NCBI RefSeq assembly: GCF_025766255.1
Contig: NW_026516710.1
Coordinates: 1 to 64,000 of the forward strand
Reading direction: 5' to 3'
Length of the DNA stretch: 64,000 nucleotides
Source: Zychaea mexicana
Taxonomy: Eukaryota; Mucoromycota; Mucoromycetes; Mucorales; Lichtheimiaceae
Within the stretch, counting starts at the first letter, position 1. Each line of letters opens with the position of its first letter. Under the pieces are notes generated by a model. That model was given only the letters and a program-made list of their open reading frames with translations, was not told the origin of the DNA and did not search any database. The translations under genes were made by a program, and so were the position numbers. Below are positions 42,240-54,274 of this stretch, piece by piece.

Positions 42240-43872
42240 TACCGGAAATAAGGTACACACAAGAGCATGCGAAAAGGTCAAGGAAGAATAAGCTGGCACC
42301 CATGTATTTTATCTTGTATGATAGGTCTAAATTGCAGTCGTATCATACTAGGCCAACAGGTGAAATGCCAGCCCTAACATGTCTCCTTTACAAGCAGTAG
42401 TAAGTGTAAGTATCTGCATGTCAGACTTGTCAGTGTACATCCCGTTGCAGGTGTGCCACATTATTTGAAACACTGAGAGCACGCGCAAGCGTTGTTATCA
42501 GCACTACTATGCATTGTGAGGCTCATTACCCTCTTTGTAGTTTCAATCAAAGAGCTCGGAGATGCAATGGTTTTTCTATACTACCTCGACATCTTCTTCG
42601 GTAGTGGTTCCCCGTCATCAATAAAGTATACAAAAAAAATCTTCTTCGGTAGGGTTGTAAGACGTGGTATCTCGTAACATGCTGAACCAGAGTAAAAGTT
42701 CGTCCACAAGTGTCTAAGGCGCGAATCGCGCTCCTAATAGAAATCACGGCAACAAAGATGTCAGGAAAATGGGAACATGTCGGTCTTGATTATGTGGTTA
42801 AGTAGAAAACTTTATTTTTTGACAGCTACTATTACTAATAAAAGAATAATGCAGCATATTCAGCCGTCGCAAATCGACGTTCCCAGAGAGCACGACGAGG
42901 ACGTAATGCTGCTTGCTCTCCACTCTCTCCCCAGTAGCCATGCTATAGCCCGCCGTGGCCTTCCACTGGATCCAGAAGAGCCGCCATCCATGTACTATGT
43001 CCAGCACAGTCAGCCATAGTCCATGGATAAGCGATTTTAGCTTTTGTACATTGCATGACAAGATGAACCCACTCACAACCCGCTACTGAATTTCTGTACT
43101 GGCAGTAGAGGTTGCGTAGCATACGCCAAAAGAGAACCACGAACCTCTCTCATGACGAGCAGAGTGCTGGCCAATCTTCCGGTTAGCCAAAGGAGATGTG
43201 AAGCCACGATCTGAGCAGCCGCCTTCCAAGCCCCGGATTTCGAGTTAACCTCGCCATTCACTGCTGAATATAAATGCAACGATCTGAGAGTGTGGCATTG
43301 GCTCTTTGTGAAAAGAGGCAAGCACCGGTCTCCACGAAGCACCAGGGATTAGCAAGAGAATGACCGCGTTAGCTTTCCCATGCAGAGGGAACGTGCAAAG
43401 ACCGTCTGCAAGTGAACACGAGAGGAGGGTCTGCAATGGATCCAAACAAGTCACATGCAAGGACAGAGCGCCTTTCGATTCAGTCAGACCGCGGACCCTG
43501 GCGGCATCCTACACAAGATAAAAACATGTCAAGTTTAGTTGTCTACTGTATGAACCGGGTTCTCCATGTTCCTATGTTTGCTGCCCCTTTATTTAGCTAA
43601 AAGGCCTACCATGCCAATCGGAATGAAGTCACTTGCTTTGAGAACTACTGTGGCCGCCGATTTCTCTCTCGACTGCCCGTCTCAATATCATCAATGACCA
43701 CCAACATGCCAGATCTCAAACTTTCCGTCGAACTGCACAACCACTAGGGAAGGCGAACGAACTGTGGTCGACTTATTTGACATGAGGGCTTTCCATTGTG
43801 CTAGATAGAAAGACAAGTACAGCCAAAAGAAAAAGATCGGTTTTTGATTGAAACCCTGGAACCCTGGAGGCA
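42240..43872 (-). repeat. Inverted repeat, right arm
   Basis: The inverted copy of 29,297-30,902. It differs by substitutions and by a small extra piece at 42,591-42,638 with a poly-A-like end and a 14-bp duplication. Together the two arms enclose 11.3 kb containing the BRCA1-like and arrestin genes. Confidence 0.85.
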
Positions 43873-44246
43873 TCCTACAGCAAAATAGAAAAAGTACAAG
43901 TTAGCTTGTTTCCTTGTATAACGTGAGTGATTCTCATGTTACTTAATGATGCTACTCCTTCTACTGCAGCTACGCGACCTACCATGCCAATCAGATTGAA
44001 ACAACCTTATGAATTACTGTGGCCGCCGATCCCCCGCTCGACTGCTCGCCTCAATACCATCAATGACCACCAACATGCCAGATCTCAAACTTTCCGTCGA
44101 ACTGCACAACCACTAGGGAAGGCGAACGAACTGTGGTCGACTTATTTGACATGAGGGCTTTCCATTGTGTGCTAGATAGAAAGACAAAGACAGTCAAGAG
44201 AAAAGACCGGCCCTCGATTGGAAACCCTGGACCCTGGAAAACCAAT
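43873..44246 (-). repeat. Extra tandem module next to the right arm
   Basis: A diverged direct repeat of about 43,490-43,870. Both begin with CCCTGG(C/A)GGCATCCTACA, share the block from CTGTGGCCGCCGAT through ATGAGGGCTTTCCATTGTG, and end in a CCCTGG motif. The dispersed repeat therefore contains modules of about 370 bp whose number differs between arms. Confidence 0.75.
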
Positions 44247-45195
44247 CATTTAGTAAAGCTTTTGAATACAAACTTTTTTTCTTCTTGCACAATTGAAAGC
44301 TCATCCTTACTTACCATTCAAGTACAAAAAAGCGGAAAACCTGAGCGATAAAACTTTTTCTTTGTGAGTGGAAAGTGCTTGTTTTATATTGTTTACGCGA
44401 TTCTTATCACAGGACGTGACCGCGATATCATGTGCCCAGATTATGCAGCCTAAATTACAACTGCCTAAAACGGAAAAAAGAACCGAGCTACCACAGGATA
44501 AAAGCCTTATCTTTTGGAACTTACCCCCAAGCTAGAAATAATAAAAAGAAGCGACCAGGGAATGCATCCACCACGCTTGCCAGCTTAGGATTATCGTTCG
44601 TTAAGCTGACCACCGAGCGAGCTCGATGCGAGACTAAAAACGACAAGTAGTCTAAAACCACACCACCATAAGCGTATTCAGCGTAGTGTTTTTGCTTGGG
44701 CGAGTGACGTCCCCCAGCTTTGGTTCTATCCCCCCCATTTTATTTACGGTCAGCACGGAAGGTCTTCGCATGAGAAGCCGAGCATGACAGCAAAGTACAA
44801 TGGAGACCCTGCGCAAAAAACATCGTAACTTGGCCACAGAGCATCGATAAAACAAGGGCTCAGTACTGTATGTGCGTGTTGCTACGAGTCTGCACATTGC
44901 GCTGGTTGCAACTGTGTGAAAAAAGCGCTGCGAATCTCTTCGCGAGAACAGGCGCCATTTCACTCGGAATTGGTCAAAATGGGTGACGCGAATAAAATAA
45001 AATGTGTTTTGACACATGCTTGTCCTGGCAACCAGCGGGTTTCAGGAACATGGGTTGTCATGACTACTGAATGCCATGGCAATAAGCAGCTTTCTTATGC
45101 AGCGTGGTTAAGCAAGCCTCATAAAGGAGGATGTTCACTGTGAGTGGTAAAGGGATCATGGGTGGAGTGAACCGAAAAGGGAATATTTCGTTGAC
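44247..45195. other. Region without a confident gene
   Basis: Short open frames only. A stretch beginning MGDANKIKCVLTHACPGN at about 44,979 has a coding-like look with several Cys and His residues, and ends at a possible donor (CT/GTGAGT near 45,139). I could not join it in phase to the ORF downstream. Confidence 0.4.
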
Positions 45196-45636
45196 ATGCT
45201 TTGTGCAGATCAGAGCAACTACGAAAAGGAAGCAGGATACAGAAAGCACGCTGTTCTTCTTCTCTTCTTCTCTTACGGTGAGTCATCATACGAAAGAGTA
45301 TACATAGAAGGCTATTATAACTTCGACGATAACGATATAGTCACTACTCCTTATGACCCTGACGCGGCATCACAACTCTCGCACCATTCACACTCGACCA
45401 TCTCCTCCTCGCCGCCGCAATTCTCGCCCGTCCTTTCCCCCACCTTTAGCTTCGACAACGCCAGCACGGCCTCACACCACTCCTTCGTCACCGTCTTCTC
45501 TTCCAACGACTCCTCCCTCATCATTGACCTCGGCAACAATGCTGATACGTCCAGTACTCTGTCGCGTGCGAGTTCGACCCGACCGGTATCACCGCGATTC
45601 AATCCTTTCCTCTCACTAAAAAAATCCAAAAAGTAG
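45196..45636 (+). CDS. Unknown Ser/Pro-rich protein (start uncertain)
   Basis: An open frame of 146 aa whose last 90 residues are rich in Ser, Thr, Pro and His and end SPRFNPFLSLKKSKK. It shows the C-rich third positions common in the neighbouring genes. The first 40 residues are less convincing and may include intron. The sequence before 45,206 ends CTTTGTGCAG, a good splice acceptor, so this could be the last exon of a longer gene. No family is recognised. Confidence 0.4.
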   Translation: MLCADQSNYEKEAGYRKHAVLLLFFSYGESSYERVYIEGYYNFDDNDIVTTPYDPDAASQLSHHSHSTISSSPPQFSPVLSPTFSFDNASTASHHSFVTVFSSNDSSLIIDLGNNADTSSTLSRASSTRPVSPRFNPFLSLKKSKK

Positions 45637-46284
45637 GCTATCCTACAATGACGCGTATGCTCGGAGCGCGTTCACTGACCTGAACACGTCCACCCTGTCT
45701 GTTAGATCCCCCAAAGTATTCCTGATGTCTTGTGCTTCTGCTTCTGCTTCATTCCTGAACGCGATCATTGATTGCGGCTTCTTCTTGCTCCTACAAGTCT
45801 ATTAGCACCCACAAAAAAATGTCAAAAACTCAAAACTCACAAAAGAATCATTCAGTACTCAGCATAATTATTGCCAGGTCGATCCTCGTTTTTTTTTCAG
45901 GTCGTATTACCTCCTACGCAGTTACAAAGATACTGAGCAAATTTTTGCGGCCCCAGCTCATAACGAAGTTACAAGGGTCGTTAAAGCATCTTCTTTGCAA
46001 CCCTGAGTTGATCACATGCCCAGAATATAACAAAGGCGGTAGACGTGCCTGCCGTCCGCCTTTACTCCCTTCTGTTTTGAAACACTTGATAAATATTGCT
46101 GTAGTCATAATTGTTATAAGAAGCAATATGTCCACGCCTTGATTTCAGAAATAAATCGTACGGAATTATACATATATACTGTAACTGAGAGGTGAAGTAA
46201 GCAGCATAATAAGGGGGTTGCCATGTTAAGGGTATAAAGTATTGTGATACTACTGCTCCAGTTATATACATTAGATCAGTATTT

Positions 46285-47624
46285 TTACAGTCGTACTAGT
46301 TCCTTGGAAAGCAGATAGGCAAAATCCAACACCATGATTCGCTTGTCATGACCAGCACTAAAATAGAAGTTATCCTGGGTAAGAATCACGATTTAAAATG
46401 TCCTTATAACAACTAAAGCTATAGTTTTATTTACCTGACAATGCTGGTCTTTCCGAGCAAAACACTAAAGATTTTGCTTGCATGGCCACTTTGAAAATTC
46501 AACAAACATTTTCCGGTCCTTGAATCCCAAACTTTTATGACCTTGTCGTATCCAGCAGTAACAACCTTATCCTATAATTTATAAAGAAATGCCTGTGTCA
46601 AATTCATATTTCTGTGAGCAGAGCAAGTGATATAAGTCATATTATCATTTACCTTGAAGCTATCGATTGTTCTCAAAAGATTGGTATGTCCAGAGTTCAT
46701 GATGGTGACCGTTTTCCATAGATTACCACAAGTAGAGAGCTCCCATATTTGAATATGGCTACTTAAACCGCCCGCCCAGATCGTTTGACTATTGACCACT
46801 TGCATGCATGACAATCCACCGATATCACTCGTCAGCGTTTCAAGACACGCACCTGTTTCAATTGACCAAATTTTCAATGTGCCATCCCCTGACGCTGATA
46901 CGATCCGTTGGTCATCCAACCGCTTGACTGCATTCACGGCCTCACTATGCCCGTGCATTACGTGACACACTTTGCCATCTGTCACCCGCCAGATTTGAAC
47001 AGTGGTATCCCTTGAAGCTGTGGCCACCATGTCATCGTTGATGGCCAAAACCGACAACACGCTATGCGTATGGCCCGAAAATTGCCGAATTCGGTCCCAA
47101 TTGGGCAATGACCAAACTGTGCATGTCGTGTCCGATGATCCAGTGACAGCAAATTCTGCTCCTGTTTTTAATGTTGTTGTTTTCTCTTGCAGTAACAATG
47201 TCAGACACAGAATACTGCCTTCGTGAGCATCATTACGGGTGAGCAAACATTTTCGTGTGGCAAGGTCCCAGACTTTAATGCTACGATCTCGACTGACGCT
47301 GACAATCGTCTGTGGATCGATCCAGGCTGTGGCATAGATACTGTCCTGGTGACTCTCGTCGTCGTTCATGTAGAAAACGTGAGCACTGCCTTGTGTCCAT
47401 CGTCGATCGAGCTCCACATGATCCTTGTACAGTTGTAAACAGCGTTCTGATGGTGCAGTGGCGAGAGTAAAGTAATGCTGTGAAAAGAGCCGATGCCACA
47501 AGTGGTGGTCGTGGCAAGTGGTAAAAAGGCGACGAGACGTTTGTGCTACCTGCAGCACATTGGCGGCGGTATTGAGATATTGCAGTATTCGTACTAAAAT
47601 CTCAGTGGGTAGTTTATACAGCAT
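46285..47624 (-). CDS. F-box and WD40-repeat protein
   Basis: Three exons, 47624-46653, 46571-46435 and 46357-46285, encode 393 aa. The N-terminal F-box (residues 3-48, LPTEILVRILQYL) would bind Skp1. About seven WD40 repeats follow from residue 90 to the end, with typical endings such as SIKVWD, TVQIWR, TLKIWS, KVIKVWD and KRIMVLD, forming a propeller for substrate binding. This is the architecture of an SCF ubiquitin ligase receptor; the substrate cannot be predicted. The introns of 81 and 77 bp were placed by phase and by completion of the last two repeats. Confidence 0.88.
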
Positions 47625-47724
47625 ACATGTTTGGTTCTTGTCTATTGAAAGGGTATGATAGTGTTAGTTGAGTAAAGACCTCTCCTCCTTTGTTTTACTT
47701 AAGTTGTTGCCCATTTATAATGTG

Positions 47725-48135
47725 CTACTTTATTTCTATGACACATGTATTACCATCACTTGTCGAGTTCAGGCTTGCTCGTTGCTCGTCACCCACTCGT
47801 TTATTTGACCCTGGGGACCAAAACAGCAAAAGCTTGGTCTTTTTCTGCAAAGATGCCGGCTGCTTCATCAGAGGGTTAAAGAATCCAGAGTTCCCACCGC
47901 TGAATGCCCGTTTTCGACCGCGCGAAAAATGTGGTGAGCTTTTCGATGATGGATTTAGGATCTTTGTAAAGGTCTTGCCGTGTCGGGATACAATCGCAAC
48001 ATAGGTTGTTGTTGCAGCAGCAGCAGATGATGTCGATAATTGGTGGTGGTTGTGGTCAGTGGCAGGAAACACAGATCGATCCTCTTGGTAAAGTGGCGTG
48101 GGTATGTTAAGAAATGTCAAGAATGGTGCAGACAT
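47725..48135 (-). CDS. Unknown basic protein, 136 aa
   Basis: A single open frame starting MSAPFLTFLNIP and ending SDGNTCVIEIK, 100 bp upstream of the F-box gene on the same strand. Residues 30-45 are Ser/Ala/Thr-rich and the middle is basic (SRGRKRAFSGG). A TATA-like ACTTTATATACA lies just upstream. No family is recognised. It could be a short real gene or part of the F-box gene's leader. Confidence 0.4.
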   Translation of the reverse strand: MSAPFLTFLNIPTPLYQEDRSVFPATDHNHHQLSTSSAAAATTTYVAIVSRHGKTFTKILNPSSKSSPHFSRGRKRAFSGGNSGFFNPLMKQPASLQKKTKLLLFWSPGSNKRVGDEQRASLNSTSDGNTCVIEIK

Positions 48136-50738
48136 AATAGATACACTTTATATACATAAATGAAAGAAGAAAAGAGAAATACGCAAAGTGAATGAAAAAA
48201 GAGGCGAAGATGTAAAAATAAGTAAACACAGAATATGCCTGGTTCCATCCAGCAGCTGGACCTGCCTTTCTCCCAGACTGGAGCCGGTGTGGGGAAACAA
48301 ACTGGGGAAGGACTGATTGGGCTGAATCAGATTCAATGACGCATTTAGGTTACACGAGAATGGCTGTAAAATTTGCGATTGGCTGTGTTTAATGTTTTGT
48401 TCCGTGGAATCACTCTCTTACATATGCTACGCAATTCACCTCCAACAGTTGTAGTGCTTCGTTTCGCCAGTAGCCAATCAAAAGAGGCATCTGCATGCAG
48501 TGAGAAGCACAAAAGTAGCACGGTTATTTCTTAAAAGGGAGAAGCGAAGGGGGTCGTGAGAAGAAGAGCAAAGTTTTATGTATGGTGTGTGTGTGTGCCT
48601 GAAAGAAATTCTCAGTTAAGCTCCTGCCTTACCACGGCACCCCATAGAAATATTAAAACTCTTTTAACATCCTTATAATACAGTGTCGGTTGTGGGGAGA
48701 AGGAGAAGGAGGAGGAGGAGGCTTAGGTCCATTTACTCCTTTCATATTGACAGGTGCACGGTAAACGAAAGGGAGAGGGAGAGAATCAGAGTCCATATTT
48801 TACACTAGTATTGTTACCCGTGAGCCCACCGCTCAATAGATCCCTCACCACAAACTGATCAGTTGTAAATGCAACTTTAAAAGATTGAAATTTTTATTAG
48901 CAACGTGGGCAAGTGTTTGACAAAAAAGTGATTCACTGCTGCAGGTTAAGAAAAAAAAGACCATATTTTATTTGCAAAAAGGCGAAATGAAAGCACATGG
49001 AATGAGGGAGAAGGGCCTCCTTCATGTGAGTCAATGGTTTATTACTGCATAAGAATAATGAATGATAGAAGCAAAGTGAATGATTGATGGAAATGAAGAC
49101 AAAAAAAACCTTAGGCACACAGTAGTAGATCGATAAGCACTAGATCTGAAAATATCCTGTTAAGGGTGGGAGCTGATATGCAGGTAGAAAAGAGTAAGGG
49201 TCGGATATCTGCAGGTCCATTTGCACACACGTTAGCTAGTGTATGCACGCACATACACACACACTCTCTCCATCTATCTATGAGAAAATTAAAAAGGCGG
49301 CCTGGTGGGTTGCTAGGGAATGAAATTAGCATGCAATTTAGTGGCATGAGAACTTATTGTTTGGTTGTTTGTTGTCTTAGCAACCAGATTGTCAGAACAA
49401 AAAAAGAAAGAAGGTTAGAGATTCCAGTCAACAACACTGGGGGTGGGGGTGGGCAACCCTTGAAATGAGAGTGTTCGAGAAGGCCTGAAGCTTACATAAT
49501 TTGACAAAAAAGCTTTGGTTAGATTAAGGTTTAATCGGGCTTTTCTTGCCGGTTCACCACGAAGAACTACATAACTAGGATAGCGTGATTTTGTTTCTTT
49601 CAAAGTTGCCTGGAGGGAGCATGTCCATTTAACCCCTTAATTTTGTTCTTTTCAATGTGTAATAACAAATGCAGGAATATTAGGATTGATGCAGCAGCAA
49701 GGTTGGTTTAGTAGAGCAGCAGCAGCAGCAGCAAACAACAACAAAATGCAGCGGCGGCGGTGGGCGGAGACGATGCCGATAACGGGCGCGGGAGCAAAAA
49801 AAAAAAAAAAGAAAAAAGATAAACAAGATCACGCCGCCCGTATGCGCAATACATGTTCCCGTTATGGCTACACAAGAAAATCAAGCTACGTTGCTGGTCA
49901 ACAAAAACAGGAAAGTCAATGTCGATCGTTTTTGCTATTGTTGATCCTATGCTAAGGAGGAGGAGACAGATTGGAGTCCTAAAAAATGACAATGTCTCTC
50001 TCACGTTTGTTTATGAATGCACAATGTGCACGATCACACACAAAGCGAGGGCTGCTGCCTTCTTGTGGGCGCCGAGATGCATGTAATATCCGCTACTACA
50101 TGCTCCTAAGCAATGAAGTTATCTTGTGCATGATGTATATAGGGCCAGTAAGAGAAAGAAAACAGCTATTAATAACCGGTTCGACGGGTTACTTGACCCG
50201 AGTTAATCCAATCACCAAGAATGCTAGTATGTGGCAATACTGGTAGCGCTGCTATTAATAATAATAGTAGTAATATCCCACCTATCTCTTTAATATATGC
50301 TGTCAAGAGCCTGCTGGTAATACACTCGTTCTCGTTCACCGCACTTATAACCACAACCCCCTTCTTCCCTTTCCTCTCCCTTGGGAAAATCAAATACCTG
50401 CTCAAGCATGCACACACGCAAGATACTAAGTAATAACTTCAGTTACCCGGACAAATTTTTTTCTGCACAAGCGATTCTCGCTCGCTCGCTCTCTCTTCGC
50501 TTGTGTCGTCGGTGGGATTGTCCATGCACTCGGAACTGACGGCCCAATGCGTCATCAGTTCCTTTTTTCCTTCCTTCTCTCTTTCGTTTCTCTCTCTTTC
50601 TCTTTCTCTCTCTTTTGCTCGCTCTTTTTCCTCTTTCAAGCTTTTTTGTCGTCACCACTAGCACTTCTTACTCTTATTTTCCAGCTCTGTTCAGTTACCC
50701 TCTTTCCGTTTTTATCTTCCCTAATCGTGTCTCTGATC
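48136..50738. other. Intergenic region with simple repeats
   Basis: About 2.6 kb without a credible gene. It holds short CA/TG tracts (about 48,586-48,597 and 49,250-49,270), GGAGGAGGAGG (about 48,710), a CAG/GCA run at 49,690-49,735 and a poly-A run near 49,797. A pyrimidine-rich TTTCTCTCTCT tract (50,560-50,640) lies just before the UCH37-like gene and is probably part of its promoter or leader. Confidence 0.5.
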
Positions 50739-53102
50739 ATGGCGCAGCGGGAATCACTCGAGGACGATCCTTGGCTCCTCATTGAACCTGATCCTGGTAC
50801 ATAGTTGTTGTTTCGAGTAATCATTCCCCGAGATTATTAGTGTATCTTCTATTGCTCATTGCTCAAGATCGTTAGGATCATTGTCACAGCTATGCACACG
50901 TATGGGAGTAAAAGGCGTCCAAGTCGAACCGATACCCAGTTTGAACCGGGACTTTATCCGCGACCTCAGGTAACTCTCGTTTCCTCCCAGAACGTGAAGA
51001 ACACAAATGGATGGGCACTCGTCAAAAGAAAGAGAAAATAAAGGAGTGAGCGGGCGAAAGATCGCATAGCAGAACAAAAGAAACGACACGGGTACCCGTA
51101 ACCAACCTTAACCAAAGACGACGACCCGATTTGTTTGCTTTTTTTCTGACCCTGCTTTTTTCCCTGAAAGGCCTATCTATGGTATCACGCTGCTCCTGCG
51201 TCACAAGCCCGAGAAATCTCACAGGGACGAAATGTATACGACAAATAACAACGTCTACTTTGTAAATCAGGTAAGAAAAAAAAAATTATGCAATTTCCCC
51301 AACCGGATCATGAATTTCGTTCTTTTATTGTTCTTGTAAAATTAAATAACTATTAACGGAACTTATTTGTGCTTTTATTATTATTGCTATTAAGGTTGTC
51401 CACGACGCTTATGCAATGTACGCGATGTTGAGCGTCTTGCTGAACCGTGAGGAATCCATCGACCTTGGCTCTGAACTACTCAATTTCAAGGAATTTACTG
51501 GCGATTTCCCACCAATGGTACGTTAGCGTGTGCCTTTGGTGCATGAGGTTTTCTTCTCTCGTGAATAACGTCCTTAATATGACATTGTTATTATTGCTGC
51601 CACTAACACTGCTGCTGCTTGCTGTTGATTTTTCTTCGCAACGTCCCAGTTAAAGGGGCTAAGCGTGACCAACAGCAAAGCACTAAAGGATGCTCACAAT
51701 GGCGTAGGAAGGTACGTACAGACGAGTAGGGGTTGGAGATATATATACATCATAATAGGTGATAAGGGATCAAACGCGCATGGCATATTAAAACGAGAAC
51801 GGGCGAGACGGGCGGTTGTCCTTAACACCTTCTATTTCCCTTTAAGCTACATCAACTTATCGAATCTTCAATCTACCATTCCCCCCCTCCCCTTCTCTCT
51901 CCTCCAATTTGCATGTGTAGGCGCAGTCCGAGGCGGCCAGCACGCGGCGATAATACATACCACTACATCAGCTACCTACCAATTGGAGGTCATTTATGGG
52001 AGTTGGACGGATTCAAAAGAGGGCCTCTCCGACTAGGTAAGAAGTCAGGGGAGTGGATATCTCGAGGGTGTGGGAGACTAGTTGGGGTTTTGCGCGCGTT
52101 TTTGTATCTGCGTGTGTGTGAATATAACGTCGTTATATGAACAAATGTGCTTCTATATACGACGGGCTGAAAATGCAGAAGCACGATGATTGACACTCGC
52201 CGCAAATCGTTTAACCATAGTGCCTTGTACGGAAAACAGCTGGCTAGATGCAGCGCGCGCCGAGCTACAGCGAAAACTTGACATGTAAGTTATCAGTTAT
52301 CACGGTCATTCTTACTGTTGAAAAGAGGCAGGATCCTCTTCTTGGATCTCCACAAGTAAAAAGGATCTTCCGTTATACGCTTATTTTTGGCGTGTTTGTT
52401 ATGATCCATCCTCATCTCTCTTGTCCTCCCTCAACCCCCAAATTTCCTTTCTCGATGGCGAGCACAAGATGGAGGAATCTTTGTTTGTGTTTTTCTTATT
52501 TCTGATTTGCAAGATCTGTGGTACAAACCGCATATGTTTGTTTTTTTTTTCTTTTGCAGGTATCAAAGACAGCAGATCCCGTTTTCGGTATGGTCTATCA
52601 TCGAGGATCGCCGACAAGTCTACCAACGAAGACTAGTGAGGAAAGCTTATTTGCGAAGCGCCATTGAACGTCAACTCGACTATTGCGATCCAAGCTGGCG
52701 GACGACTTTCCGAGCACAACAATGGGAGGACGAATACAAACACGCGTTGGAGACTGTAAGTGAACTCTTTTCTGGTGTTTTCTGTACTCGTCCCTCCCCC
52801 AAAAAAAAAGCTTCTGCAGTGTTTAGCGAAAATTCATAGTTTTTGCTAACCTCAGTTCACAAAGGAAAGATGTAAACGCGGAGCAGCGATGCACATTTTA
52901 TATCCAACTTGTCGCTCGGTAGAAGATCTTCCTGCACAGGATCGTGCCGAGCTGGACGCTGAAATTGAAACTAGTGTTGTTGGACGACCTGTGCAAGAAC
53001 TCGTGGATTTATGGCTGCAGAATCAGGACGACTCCATCAGACTTTATGCACGTCTTAGCGAAGAGCTAGAAAAGCATGAAAGCCATGAGGTACCTAGCTT
53101 AA

Positions 53103-53135
<33 letters not shown>

Positions 53136-53330
53136 CACTTAATGCTCATCAAGCTCCAACTCGTCAGCCCTTCTTTCGCGTTCGATGTACTTATTATTCA
53201 CACATCACATTGTTGACTATAGCACAATACTTCCCGTCGCCAACACGACTACACGCCGTTTATTCGAACGTTCATCAGTCGTCTCGTGGCGCGCGGACAT
53301 CTTCAGCGGATGGTGGCCGACATATCATAA
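50739..53330 (+). CDS. UCH37/BAP1-type ubiquitin hydrolase homologue lacking the catalytic cysteine
   Basis: Ten exons: 50739-50796, 50876-50969, 51171-51270, 51395-51517, 51650-51711, 51921-52036, 52221-52284, 52560-52755, 52856-53089 and 53223-53330, giving 384 aa. The peptidase C12 domain starts at WLLIEPDPG and MGVKGVQVE. The oxyanion Gln (Q84, VNQ), catalytic His (H160, TYHYISYLP) and Asp (D175, WELDG) are present. The nucleophile in the family pattern N-A-C-A is replaced: the sequence is D88-A-Y-A, with Tyr90 where Cys should be. The C-terminal ULD motif (RRQHDYTPFI) is conserved, so binding to a partner such as the proteasome receptor Rpn13 or the INO80 complex is plausible. Human UCHL5 is 329 aa; here about 60 extra acidic residues precede the ULD. 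It is likely a pseudo-deubiquitinase. Confidence 0.88.
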
Positions 53331-53432
53331 AAACTCTTACGCCCCCTTCTGGAGAAAAGCATAAACCCCTTCGATCAGCGCTCTCTTCTTCATATTCAGA
53401 CCTCCCCTTTTTCTATTCCTTCTTCAACACAC

Positions 53433-53469
<37 letters not shown>

Positions 53470-54274
53470 CTCTCTCTCTCTCTTCTATTGTGCATGCATT
53501 AGCATCGCTTTTCATCATGCTACTTTCTATGAAATCTTCTTTTCCCTTTGTGGCTACATTCTTTTCTTTTCTTTCTTTCTATACATATGCATCGGACACT
53601 CATTGGTACGCTTTTCTCTTTGGATTCGCAGTAGTAGTATACTTCTTTTTTCTTACTAGCCCTCTATACCTCAATTACTTCACCTTTTCTTAATTTGTTT
53701 TTTTAAAGCCTTTTTCAAACATTATGATTCTCTTTTCGAGCTTTGCATTTTATTATTAGTTCTTCGTTTTTCTTGGGCCCGTATCTATATGATTTCTTCC
53801 ACATTTCTTCCACACCCTCAAAAAAAGTACATCATCTTTGCTAGGAATATTTCAACTAGTGCAACGCAAAAAAAACAGAGCCCGGGCCGAATCCCCGGGT
53901 GGTGCCTTTATTTCTTCCACCTTTGTCATGTTCCTCGTGGTTAAGATGCCTTTTTGTCTCCTTGAGAAACAAAAAGTTTAATATCCTTTGTGTCCTGCAT
54001 AACAAGGCTTAGATGTATAGGTCATTGTCTATTTTACAGAAAAGAAAAGACTGCAAGAAACGGGGCAGACACGCGGAAAAACCAGAGAGGCTGTGGATGA
54101 AGGGAGCACCAAGAAGCAAAGAATCGTTTTTTAAAGTTTATGGCGAAGAACGATGATTGAAAGGTTCGATCAACAGAGCAACAAAGGGAGAGAGTACACG
54201 CAGTAATGGTTCGAGAAAAGAGTATATATATGATGTGCACGTTGCACTCATTGTGGAGGAGCAAAAGAAGAAAC
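53331..54274. other. Convergent 3' intergenic region
   Basis: Lies between the 3' ends of the UCH37-like and TMEM230 genes. It contains an AC microsatellite followed by TC repeats, long pyrimidine tracts, and a short palindrome CCCGGGCCGAATCCCCGGG at about 53,881-53,900 that could be part of a terminator or chance. Confidence 0.45.
53427..53483. repeat. AC/TC compound microsatellite
   Basis: About 20 AC units with one interruption (ACGC), followed by about seven TC units. Confidence 0.95.

Noticed and set aside
50165..50205. Relic of the hAT family (GACGGGTTACTTGACCCGAG)
   Set aside because: The similarity is limited to a short GGGT/GACCCG motif, with no TIR or duplication.
53881..53900. 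CCCGGG palindrome as a terminator
   Set aside because: A single short palindrome in a eukaryotic 3' region is not evidence of termination.
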